In this document: positions 37,686 to 46,078 of the stretch, in pieces
Layout: each line of letters opens with the position of its first letter
Numbering within the stretch: the first letter of the stretch is position 1
Source: Planctomycetaceae bacterium
Lineage (GTDB): Bacteria; Planctomycetota; Planctomycetia; Planctomycetales; Planctomycetaceae
DNA length: 64,000 bases
Direction of reading: 5' to 3'
NCBI GenBank assembly: GCA_041398825.1
Contig: JAWKTX010000002.1
Span: 434,001 to 498,000, forward strand
Notes under the pieces: generated by a model
The model's database searches: none
Told to the model about the DNA's origin: nothing
The model's input: the letters and a program-made list of their open reading frames with translations, nothing else
Made by a program: the position numbers and the translations under genes

Positions 37686-39095
37686 TTGGCGTTCTTCTTT
37701 CCTCGTCCTCGTACCGTGGCTGCACCGGCGGATTGGATGTGCATTTCGAGTTGCTGGCGGAGCTGTGCGAGCGTCTTTGAGTGCAACGTGTTGTGCGAGG
37801 TTATCGTGCTGGCCCGGGTCAGCATCCATGTCGTACAGCTCCTCCGCACCGTCCGCGTATCGCATGTAGGCCCAGCGGTCGGTGCGGAGGAGTGGTGACC
37901 GCCCATCACATAGGAAAACGCGGAATCGTTTACCGTGGCGTGGGTCTCGCAGGACCGGTACGAGGCTTTACCTTCCACACTGCCGGGGACGGGTGCGCCG
38001 GTGAGCTCACAGACGGTGGGAAACAAGTCGACCAGTTGGGCAAGGAGCGGCTGCGCGACGGCACGACATTTGGCGCGGCAATGATCAAAGGCACGTGGAT
38101 AACCTGCTCGTGCAAATTCGACTTTTGCCAGAACGTGTGGTCACCGAGGTGGTACCCGTGGTCGCTGGTAAAGACGATGGCGGTGGTCTCGGCAAGGCCA
38201 AGTCGGTCGAGCTCGTCAAGCACACGCCCAAGTTGCATCCATGAAAGTGACACTGGCTCGATAGCCCGACCACATACGTTGCTGGTTTTCGGGATATTCC
38301 GCGAGGCCGTTCTTCCGCGAGTTTGAACCTGAGATGCCCGCTGGAGGAATGTCGTCCAGATCGCCGTCGGGAACGTGCGGCAGCGTCATCTGGTTGTGCG
38401 GGTAAAGATCGAAGTATTGGCGTGGCGCGACCATCGGATAATGCGGGCGCACGAAGCCGACTGCGAGCAGGAAGTTTTGGTCCGCTGCCTTGAACTCGCG
38501 CAGCAACTCGACCGCTTTCGTCGCCGCTTTCGCATCCGGTTGGTCTGAGCCGTCGCCTTCGTAACTCACGGTGACGAAGGGACGATGCGGGTCGCCGGTA
38601 GATTGCCGACCCTCCAGCGCGGTCGTAAAGATATTCCGATTCAGACAGGCATAATCGCCCGGAGTGTGGGCCTCCAGGCCAGGGGCGTTGAAACGCTGAG
38701 TCCAGCAGGCGGCTACGTCCTCGCCATCGCTGCCGGCGATGATGTCACCGGGCACACGCATGTGAAAAATCTTCCAACCCGTGCCGTTGCGCGGCCCTGT
38801 CCGATCAAATGCTCGCCTAATGTGATCCCTCGATTCCCGACGTAGCGGCCACGCATTAACGATGCCCGCGAAGGGCCGCACACCGTGCCTTGGCAGTAAG
38901 CTCGCTCAAAGACTACGCCTCGAGCCGCGAGACGGTCAATGTTGGGAGTGTCGCTTGTGTTGTCTCCGTAGCAACGCAGCACATTGGCGGCAAATCGTCG
39001 GAGATGATGAAGAGGATATTCTTCGACGGTTCAGCCTCAGCTCGCGAAACTGTGGTTGCGCCGATTACGCAGAAGAAAAGAATCAGGTGCTTCAT
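37682..39095 (-). pseudogene. Iduronate-2-sulfatase-like sulfatase, about six frameshifts
   Basis: Start ATG 39095 with signal peptide (HLILFFCVIGATTVSRA), 22 bases after the lyase stop. The pieces fall in order in changing frames: NILFIISDDL, then NVLRCYGDN and the formylglycine motif GTVCGPSRASLMRGR, then KIFHMRVPGDI, FLLAVGFVRPHYPMVAP (typical of iduronate-2-sulfatase), then IVFTSDHGYHLGDHTFWQK, then VDLFPTVCELTGAPVP, then AEELYDMDADPGQHDNLA, then LAQLRQQLEMHIQ and the stop. Breaks are near 38990, 38770, 38228, 38045, 37900 and 37800. No premature nonsense substitution was seen inside the blocks. The protein when mended is about 470 residues. Either recent decay or repeated base-deletion errors. 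Confidence 0.8.
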
Positions 39096-39117
39096 GATGA
39101 TTGTCGGTTCGTTGTGA

Positions 39118-42033
39118 TTATTGCGAATCGGAAGAAGCCTTCGTTTGCGCGGCGTTAACAAGATGAGAAGGTTTGGCAACACTCTCTTCGCCATCGATGA
39201 TTTCCAATCGAAAGTGTTGGTCGGTGGAGTCGATGCAATCGACGACAAGATCGCCCGTGATCGTCTCGCCTTGGAACTCAGTCGGTGGCTGACCGGGAAA
39301 GCGTCGCAGTACGTGATCATGTCCACCATCGCGACGATGGATCGTGAAGTGAATTTCTCCTGCTTGGTTTGTCGGATGCAGCGAAACCGATTCGACGGGC
39401 CACGCGGATTCATCAGCCGACATCTGGATGACCCAGGCACGGCAAAAGGTGCCATCGTCCTGCCATTGGTAGGTCGGAACTGGCCACGGATTGGCGATGG
39501 TGTCATAGATGCGCCAGCCGAGTAATTCCGGCTGCTCCTGACCCTGGATGATGGAGACATTCATCTCGCCGACGGGCAGGATTTTTAGTGCTGCGTCTGG
39601 CCCGATGGCGGTGGAACTGCGGTCGGACTCGCGGATCGCGATGTTGGAAGCGTTGAGTCCCAACTGCGAGGGATGCCGCCAGGTGCGCGGCTTGTCGTCC
39701 CTGGGTTCGACTGTATCAATCACGACAAAATAGCCGTCCGTGCGAGCGTCTTTGCCTTTGACAAAGACGACTTGCCGCAACCACTTTCCTTGAATGTGCT
39801 CCGTGGAGTTGTACCAACCATAGTTGAACGCGCCTTCCCCATAGTCGAAGTGGTCATTGCTGATCCAGCGACGCTTGGGAGGAACGAAGCCGATGGCCAT
39901 GTCGTGCTTCCAGTGCGGGATGCTGTTTTCCTGGGCCCAGTCGGGCGAGAGCGTGTTGAACGAGAGCGAACGACCGGCGTGCTTTGTGTTCCCGATCCCG
40001 CTGTAGCTGCCCCGACCCGCGTTGCGGATCAGTACCTGGTTTCCGAATTGTGCGTAAATATTCAGCGCGTCAAACTTGCCGTGACTGGCTCCCCACGGTC
40101 CCGCACCAAAGAACAGATACTTTTCCTCTGGTCCCCAACCGGTTCGCATGACGTAGTGGCCGGCGTTAGGAAAGTAAACGGAACGCTGATCGGGAGGCGA
40201 ACCTTTCGCTCCCTTCGTTGCCATCCACTGAAAGTCTTTCCGATCGGGGAACCACGTCAGCAGCGATTGGTAGCGATCTTCAATTGTGCTCCAGCCACCA
40301 TCGTTGAGATCCATTTGTCCTTGATTCGGGCCAGTCAAAAGCATCGGATGTTCGGCCGCCTGTTCGAGCGTTGCGAGCGCCTTCGCAGGCGGAGTTTCAC
40401 CAAAGCGTTGGTACAGACGCAGATAGTTTTCGAGTGCCGTCAAGGAGGCCCAGTTGTAGCCGGTACTCAAGCTGACGTGGCTGCCATCGGGATGAAACTG
40501 CCGTGCCAGGATCACATCCCACCGTTGCATGGCGGTCTGTTTCCAGGCAGCACTTTCCTTGAACTCAGGCAACATCAATGCCGTCTGCATCAGTGCCAAT
40601 GTGGTGTGAGCGCCACCGTCATCGTGCGCCGCAAAGCTGGTGGGGTTCATGATCAACCGAGCCTGCCGAAGCATTCCCAACAACAGGGCGACGTGCGCCT
40701 CGTCGCTGAAGTCAGGCGAATCGCGGAAGACTTCGTACGCAGGCCACCATGTCAATTCCAATCGACGTCCGATGTTGCTGGTATTCATGTAGCCCCAGCG
40801 AAAGGTCGTGCCGTCCATTAGGTTCAAGCCACCGACGGTGGGACAGCGGTCCCAGAAGAACGGCTCGCGCGAAACCCAGTCCAGCACCTCTGCGCTGAAC
40901 TGGCGGACGTACTTCGGGTCGTGATTTTCTTGCCAGGCACGCGCCATCGACACCCAATGAAAGTGGCGGTTGAGATGGCCGTTGTCACGCGCCCAGTTCA
41001 ATTGCAGCGGTTCTTGTTGCAGCACCCACGGGTGCGTTTCGTTGTTCGTGTCCCTCCATGCATCGACGAAGCCGTCGAAGTACCCGATCGTCGCGTAGCG
41101 TCCTGCCACCGCTTCGTCGGAGATCTTCTGCCAGTTCGGATGCAGCACCACGCTGGCGACTTCGTCGATGGTCGGGCCCATCGGCTCCGTGCGGGTGCGC
41201 ATGTGCTGGAGCAAGAGTGATCTCGCCTCGTCGGTTCTGCCCTCCTTGATCGCCGCAGCGACGGGGCGCATCGCCGGATGGTCGCCATTGATCGCATCCA
41301 GGACGTTCTCCACCATCGATGGCAACTCGCGAGCCTCGTCGATCGTCAGCTTGCGAAAGGCAACATCGGAGAAAAGGCTTGTCTGACGAATGTCGACTTC
41401 TTGACCGCCGCGCATCGTGAACAGCTTTACCACGCCAGCGCGAATTTGCTCGGTGAGCACATGTTCCTCAAGAGGTCGATCCATGTAGTCCACGAACAAT
41501 CGCACACGCGAACCCTCGCCATCGGGCCAAGCAACCAGCTTGACACGGCGACCCAGGCCATCGCGCGACGGCAATTCATTCGGATGCTGGTAGTCACGGT
41601 TGTCCATCCAGCCCGCAGGTTTCAGGCCTGGCTGCTGCATTGTCAACGATGTCTCGCGATGCCAAAGGTTGAAGCTCGCGCGTTCCGCGCCTTCGCGAAG
41701 GTCCACACGCAACTGACCGCCAAGGCCGTCTTGCAACCGCTCGCCATCCCGCATCCCGACGACGAATCCACTGACGACTTGCAAGTCGCCTCCCACCGCC
41801 TCAACCGGATCGATCTGAGCTTCGATGGAAAAAGTCTCCGCCGCCGCATCGACCCCTTCGATGACCGTCTCGCTCCAGGTGCCCGAGCGGGCGACAAGCG
41901 TGCTTCTGCCGCCAACTGCTGTGACGGAAGAGTCGGGCTTGGATTCCGCGGCGAGCAAGACTCGATCGTCCGGGACACAAAGCCCGCCAATGGGAACACA
42001 GAGAGCGAAAAGGAAGTAGTAGAAAGTTTTCAT
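39118..42033 (-). CDS. Heparinase II/III-like polysaccharide lyase, secreted
   Basis: A 971-residue secreted protein with signal peptide (MKTFYYFLFALCVPIGG). Residues about 40-235 resemble a LamG-like beta-sandwich. About 240-590 form an alpha/alpha-toroid-like region (WVLQQEPLQLNWARDNGHLN, RHFHWVSMARAW, DDGGAHTTLALMQTALMLP, HPDGSHVSLSTGYNW). From about 610 the heparinase-II/III-like beta-sandwich follows (YFPNAGHYVMRTGWG, FGAGPWGASHGKFDALNIYA with a catalytic-type His, RSLSFNT, DGYFVVIDTVEPRDD). Lyases of this fold cleave uronic-acid polymers by beta-elimination. The company of an iduronate-2-sulfatase-like gene makes a sulfated glycosaminoglycan-like or algal uronic-acid polymer a fair guess. 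Unlike the sulfatases around it, this gene is free of frameshifts. Confidence 0.75.
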   Translation of the reverse strand: MKTFYYFLFALCVPIGGLCVPDDRVLLAAESKPDSSVTAVGGRSTLVARSGTWSETVIEGVDAAAETFSIEAQIDPVEAVGGDLQVVSGFVVGMRDGERLQDGLGGQLRVDLREGAERASFNLWHRETSLTMQQPGLKPAGWMDNRDYQHPNELPSRDGLGRRVKLVAWPDGEGSRVRLFVDYMDRPLEEHVLTEQIRAGVVKLFTMRGGQEVDIRQTSLFSDVAFRKLTIDEARELPSMVENVLDAINGDHPAMRPVAAAIKEGRTDEARSLLLQHMRTRTEPMGPTIDEVASVVLHPNWQKISDEAVAGRYATIGYFDGFVDAWRDTNNETHPWVLQQEPLQLNWARDNGHLNRHFHWVSMARAWQENHDPKYVRQFSAEVLDWVSREPFFWDRCPTVGGLNLMDGTTFRWGYMNTSNIGRRLELTWWPAYEVFRDSPDFSDEAHVALLLGMLRQARLIMNPTSFAAHDDGGAHTTLALMQTALMLPEFKESAAWKQTAMQRWDVILARQFHPDGSHVSLSTGYNWASLTALENYLRLYQRFGETPPAKALATLEQAAEHPMLLTGPNQGQMDLNDGGWSTIEDRYQSLLTWFPDRKDFQWMATKGAKGSPPDQRSVYFPNAGHYVMRTGWGPEEKYLFFGAGPWGASHGKFDALNIYAQFGNQVLIRNAGRGSYSGIGNTKHAGRSLSFNTLSPDWAQENSIPHWKHDMAIGFVPPKRRWISNDHFDYGEGAFNYGWYNSTEHIQGKWLRQVVFVKGKDARTDGYFVVIDTVEPRDDKPRTWRHPSQLGLNASNIAIRESDRSSTAIGPDAALKILPVGEMNVSIIQGQEQPELLGWRIYDTIANPWPVPTYQWQDDGTFCRAWVIQMSADESAWPVESVSLHPTNQAGEIHFTIHRRDGGHDHVLRRFPGQPPTEFQGETITGDLVVDCIDSTDQHFRLEIIDGEESVAKPSHLVNAAQTKASSDSQ

Positions 42034-42097
42034 GGTGATGTGCGACGCGACAAACTTGAAGGGCGATAGGCAACGCTGTGAAGTATCCTCTTTCGAT

Positions 42098-42168
42098 GTA
42101 GGACGCCCTTTTCAGGGCGTCGAAATCGGCCGTTCTTTTGGCAATGACGGCCTGAAAAGGCCGTCCTA
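42098..42168. repeat. Double-hairpin palindromic repeat (REP/BIME-like)
   Basis: Arms of about 24 bases (GTAGGACGCCCTTTTCAGGG... and the reverse complement ...CCTGAAAAGGCCGTCCTAC) enclose 24 bases. Each arm is itself a hairpin (GACGCCC/GGGCGTC and GACGGCC/GGCCGTC), so the whole can fold as a cruciform. It stands between the lyase gene and the small frame at 42319, and the 285 bases there have no other feature. Confidence 0.8.
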
Positions 42169-42318
42169 CGAATAAATTGACAGCCTCGCCGCGCTTTTGC
42201 CCGGAATCGCAGGAAAACCCATCAAAAGAAGACGTCACAGCGTTGGGCGATAGGGGGAATTCGAAGGATTCATGGCATCTTTCAACCAGAAAACGGAATG
42301 CAACGGATGAAGTTCACT

Positions 42319-42501
42319 TCAATTTCTGCCGTAGATAAACGATGCGCCAAAGCCCTCAGCAAAGGCGGTGTCTTTCAGTAGCGACTGGCTGCAAGGTGGT
42401 TCTATCGCGACGCACTTTGGTGACCACAATCCGCAGCCGATTGAAATCAGCAGACAAAGACTGAGGGCGAACCTGAGAACACGTAGTTGTTTCGCGTTCA
42501 T
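42319..42501 (-). CDS. Short secreted or truncated frame, 60 residues
   Basis: ATG 42501 overlaps the stop of the previous frame as ATGA, which supports real translation. The product is mostly a signal or lipoprotein-type leader (VLRFALSLCLLISIGCG, with a possible lipobox Cys) followed by about 35 residues ending GFGASFIYGRN. It reads like the beginning of a longer exported protein cut short, but I cannot name the family. It could be a genuine small lipoprotein. Confidence 0.4.
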   Translation of the reverse strand: MNAKQLRVLRFALSLCLLISIGCGLWSPKCVAIEPPCSQSLLKDTAFAEGFGASFIYGRN

Positions 42502-42995
42502 CGCTGGTCCTCCACCACCAATTCGCCGTCCGCTGAAAAATCATCGAAGACCAGATGACCCCAACCAGCCTTTGCCTGGTCCACCAGCCGCAGGTAGAGA
42601 ATCCGGCCGGTCTGTTGCGGCAATTCGATGACTCGGCGAACCATGCGCGGACCGTTCTCACCGCCACTCCGAGCGATCTCGTTTCCGTCAGCATCACAGA
42701 CTGCCAGATGAACGTCCTCGCGAAAACCACCACCAATCAGAAACGCGATCTTTTCACCCTTCAATCGAAAACGCGGCGACTCGATAATGCCGGTCTGTTG
42801 ATCCGATGCGCGCGGGTTATCCCTGATGGCCACAGTGGACAAATGAAATTGCCCCTGTCGTCCGAAAGGTCGATCGGGATGCCGTGGCAGCGAGTCGGAA
42901 GAATCAACAGGTTTTGCGAACTCGCCATCGATCACTCGCCAGCCCTGCAGGTCGCCGGATTCGAAATCAAATCGCAGATCTCCGAGTGCCCAAAT
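42498..42995 (-). CDS. Beta-sandwich domain (sugar-binding-like), possibly the C-terminus of the sulfatase
   Basis: The frame opens just after a TGA and reads LRFDFESGDLQGWRVIDGEF, then GQFHLSTVAIRD, GIIESPRFRLKGEKIAFLIGG and ILYLRLVDQAKAGWGHLVFD. This is a jelly-roll-like domain often attached to planctomycete glycosidases and sulfatases. The part from an ATG at 42935 alone (145 residues) would lack the first strand. The more likely reading is that one base change near 43005 separates it from the sulfatase C-terminus (RKLAARLAEL). It is followed by an ATGA overlap with the 60-residue frame. Confidence 0.5.
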   Translation of the reverse strand: MWALGDLRFDFESGDLQGWRVIDGEFAKPVDSSDSLPRHPDRPFGRQGQFHLSTVAIRDNPRASDQQTGIIESPRFRLKGEKIAFLIGGGFREDVHLAVCDADGNEIARSGGENGPRMVRRVIELPQQTGRILYLRLVDQAKAGWGHLVFDDFSADGELVVEDQR

Positions 42996-44502
42996 GCCGC
43001 GGGCGATTTCAGTTCAGCCAATCGGGCTGCCAGCTTGCGAGCAACTTCCGGGTGTTTGCGGATCACGTTGTGCTGTTGCTGAGGATCCTGTTCGAGATTG
43101 TAAAGCTGTTCTCGAGGCACGTTGGCTCGCAATTTCCCCTGCGAATCGATATCGCTGTTGAGTTGCCCTGTGAACGCGATCTCTCCCAGTCCATTGCCGA
43201 ACCCACCCGACCCTGAGCGCCGATGTAAACCCATGGTCCGGATCGCAGTGCCAGGTTGGCCCGCTGATGCGGCGCCAGCACGACTTCCTCTCGCATCGGC
43301 TTTTCGGGATCACCGGTTAGCACGGGAAGGATGTTCCGCGAATCCTGTCCGGAGTCTGAAGGAAGCTCGACCTCGACAACTGCGGCCATTGTCCGCAGCA
43401 GGTCGACGTTCGCAATCAACTGCCCGGATGTGGTTCCGGCAGGAATCTGACCCGGCCAGCGAGCAATGAACGGAACGCGGTGTCCTCCTTCCCACGCACC
43501 AAACTTAAAGCCAAGCAGCTCGCCGTTCAGCCGATGCCCGGCGGTCCAGGCGTCGCGGCCGCCTTCATTCAGCATGCCTCCGTTGTCGCTGGTAAAGATG
43601 ACCAGCGTGTTCTCGCGCTGGCCGATTTCATCCACCGTTCGCAGCACTTCGCCGACTATCCAGTCCAGCTCATGAATGAAGTCGCCGTAACGTCCGCATT
43701 CGCTGGTGCCCTGAAAACGCGGGTGCGGCGTGAAGGGGTGATGAATATTCCCCGGTGCAAAATAAAGAAAGAACGGCTGATCTCGTGACTGCCTGAGCCA
43801 TGCCACTGCCTTCTCGGTCAGTTTGGCCCCGACCTGTTCATCGCGATACAGCTCATGCGCCTTCCGTGCACCGCCGACCGCCTGAATATTTTTCTTCTCC
43901 GGAAATGCCTGCGCGTGAATCCTGCCCTTCGCAGCTGCGCTGAAGACAAATGGATCTGCCGGATCAAATCCGACGACGTGATGGTTCTCGACGAACACAA
44001 ACGGCGGATGACTGTTGACAACGGGAATTCCGAAGTAGTCATCAAACCCGCTTCGAGCGGTCCTGGCTTCAGTTCGCCATTCCAGTCAGGCGTCGTTTCG
44101 CCAAAGCCCAGATGCCATTTGCCAATACACGCAGTCCCATAGCCCTGCTGCTGCAGCAGACGAGCTACGGTCATCTGCTTCGTGCCAATCAGCGGCTCCG
44201 GCGGTGTGAAAAACGGGAGCCCAGATATTCTTTCGCCACGCATACTCACCGGTCAGCAGCGAGTAACGCGATGGAGTACAAACCGCAGACACGGTATGCG
44301 CATCGGTGAAGCGGCGTCCTTCGCGGGCGAGCTGATCAAGATGCGGAGTCCGGACGTGCGTCGCGCCGTAACAACCGACGTCGCCGTAGCCCAGATCATC
44401 GGCGAGAATCACGATCACGTTTGGCCTGTCAGCAAACGCAGGAACGCCGCCAGCTATCAGGATCAGAAGCAGCGAACAGACGTTTCCGATCAAACATTTC
44501 AT
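42932..44502 (-). pseudogene. Arylsulfatase, three or four frameshifts
   Basis: Start ATG 44502 (MKCLIGNVCSLLLILIAGG, signal peptide). Then NVIVILADDLGYGDVGCYG, the formylglycine motif AVCTPSRYSLLTGEYAW, a break near 44205 in a T5 run, then PFFTPPEPLIGTKQ and ACIGKWHLGFG, a break near 44065, then FVENHHVVGFDPADPF, FFLYFAPGNIHHPFTPHPRF and LVIFTSDNGGMLNEGG, a break near 43215, then PREQLYNLEQDPQQQHNV. The blocks are collinear and keep all sulfatase motifs; mended length is about 500 residues. A further change near 43005 would fuse it to the beta-sandwich frame. It is transcribed divergently from the XylR-type regulator, which probably controls it. Confidence 0.8.
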
Positions 44503-44740
44503 CGCAAGCTTCCCCAGCCATTCCAAACACGGCATCGGTCCACAGGTGCGGCGTCATTTTGAGCAGACTCACCACAACCGGCTCAATATTTCTACCGAAA
44601 CGACGATCTCAACAAAACGAAAAGCGACAAGACTTCATGGAGCACAAACTCGGATTTCTTGGTGATTCTAGCGTGATGGCGTTCATCGTCGATGATAGAA
44701 TGCGACGGCGTATTGACGATTTGCGACATTTCCAGGGCAG

Positions 44741-45937
44741 ATGAAACATTCCCTGAAAACCATGACTCCGAAAGCTCGTTCCCGTATTGCACTCCTCGTC
44801 GAAACCTCGCGTTCTTACGGACGTGAAGTCCTGATGGGAGCTGCGCATTTTGCAAGGACGCTCAACGACTGGTCGCTGTTGCATCAGGAAATGTCCATTG
44901 ATGCTGCCATGCCGCAGTGGATCGGCGAGTTCCAGGTTCAGGGGGTGATTGCGCGAGTCGATCAACACAACATTCAGTCGCTTCGCGCGTTGAACATCCC
45001 CGTGATCGATGTTCGTTGTCACATGACCAATGTCGAGTTTCCGCAGGTCGACACAGACGACAGACTCGTTGCCCAAATGGCATTCGATCATCTCTGGGAA
45101 CGCGGCTTTCGACGATTTGCATTCTGTGGCTATCAGCATGCTCGTTACTCAGAGAGCCGACTGAGTCATTTCCGTGAATTTGTGTCAAACGCGGGTTGCC
45201 GTCTGATGGTCTACGAGACGAACGCAGGCAGCGATCAGGCTCTCAGCCGAATTGAAGAATCCGGCGTCTACGAAATGGAGACGCTCGCCGATTGGCTGCA
45301 ATCACTTCCTCAACCAACCGGTGTCTTCGTCTGTAACGACATTCGCGGACAGCAGGTGCTCAACGCCTGCCGAGTTGCAGAGATTGCTGTTCCGGAAGAC
45401 GTGGCCGTGATTGGGGTCGACAACGATGATGCAATCTGTCAGTTGTGCGATCCGCCACTGACCAGCGTTCGCCCCAATTCCTGGGCGGTCGGTTATCGAG
45501 CAGCAGAGATCCTGCACGAATGCCTTCGCGGCGGTTCGTCAACTCGAAATATAGAATACGTCCCCCCCATCGGCGTCGTCGATCGGCTTTCAACGCAGGT
45601 CAGTGCGGTTGAAGATCGGGAGGTTGCCAGAGTGTGTCAGTTTATTCGCCAACACGCCTGCGACGGGATCAATGTCAGCGATGTCGAGAACTATTCGCGA
45701 ATCTCACGACGACATCTCGAACGTCGATTCCGTGAGGCGCTGAATCGAACCCTGCACGAAGAGATCACGGCAAATCAGATTGGTCGAGTCAAACAACTGC
45801 TGGCAGAAACCTCGATGACTCTGGAACAGATTGCGCCTCTCGCCGGATACAGCCACAAAGAACGTTTAAGCACCGTCTTCAAACGCGAAACCGGAATGAC
45901 GCCAGGCCAATTCCGGCAACAATTCTCCGTGAGCTGA
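44741..45937 (+). CDS. XylR/AraC-type transcriptional regulator with periplasmic-binding-like sensor
   Basis: 398 residues. The N-terminal 270 residues match the LacI/ribose-binding fold used as sugar sensor in the xylose-operon-regulator family (RIALLVETSRSYGREVLMGA, FPQVDTDDRLVAQMAFDHL, GVFVCNDIRGQQVLNACR, EDVAVIGVDNDD). The C-terminal 110 residues form the AraC double helix-turn-helix (RISRRHLERRFREALNRT and LEQIAPLAGYSHKERLSTVF, GMTPGQFRQQF). Such proteins bind a sugar or oligosaccharide and activate a neighbouring catabolic unit. It is divergent from the arylsulfatase with a 238-base gap, so the lyase/sulfatase unit is the natural target. The inducer is unknown. Confidence 0.9.
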   Translation: MKHSLKTMTPKARSRIALLVETSRSYGREVLMGAAHFARTLNDWSLLHQEMSIDAAMPQWIGEFQVQGVIARVDQHNIQSLRALNIPVIDVRCHMTNVEFPQVDTDDRLVAQMAFDHLWERGFRRFAFCGYQHARYSESRLSHFREFVSNAGCRLMVYETNAGSDQALSRIEESGVYEMETLADWLQSLPQPTGVFVCNDIRGQQVLNACRVAEIAVPEDVAVIGVDNDDAICQLCDPPLTSVRPNSWAVGYRAAEILHECLRGGSSTRNIEYVPPIGVVDRLSTQVSAVEDREVARVCQFIRQHACDGINVSDVENYSRISRRHLERRFREALNRTLHEEITANQIGRVKQLLAETSMTLEQIAPLAGYSHKERLSTVFKRETGMTPGQFRQQFSVS

Positions 45938-46000
45938 GAGTCGGCACTTCATCCGCATCGCAGTTCCCATCGTCCCCGCGGGGGAATCCGCAGCAACCGC

Positions 46001-46044
46001 TTGAAATCACCCTCTCAGCCACTTAATATAACGATCGTTATATT
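46001..46044 (+). promoter_or_regulatory. Promoter with overlapping 20-bp palindromic operator (probable TetR site)
   Basis: TTGAAA at 46001-46006, a 17-base spacer and TAATAT at 46024-46029 form a near-ideal sigma-70 promoter. A perfect palindrome, AATATAACGATCGTTATATT, covers 46025-46044, that is the -10 element and the start point near 46036. It lies just upstream of the redoxin/cytochrome gene whose transcript ends with a TetR gene, so autoregulation by this TetR is the obvious inference. Confidence 0.75.
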
Positions 46045-46078
46045 TGCGTGTCTTTCCCAAGTGATGGGAGTGTATGCC

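Noticed and set aside
46001..46078. Start of the redoxin gene at 46001 or at ATG 46064.
   Set aside because: The promoter and operator occupy 46001-46044, and GTG 46079 has a GGGAG at the right distance followed by a signal peptide.
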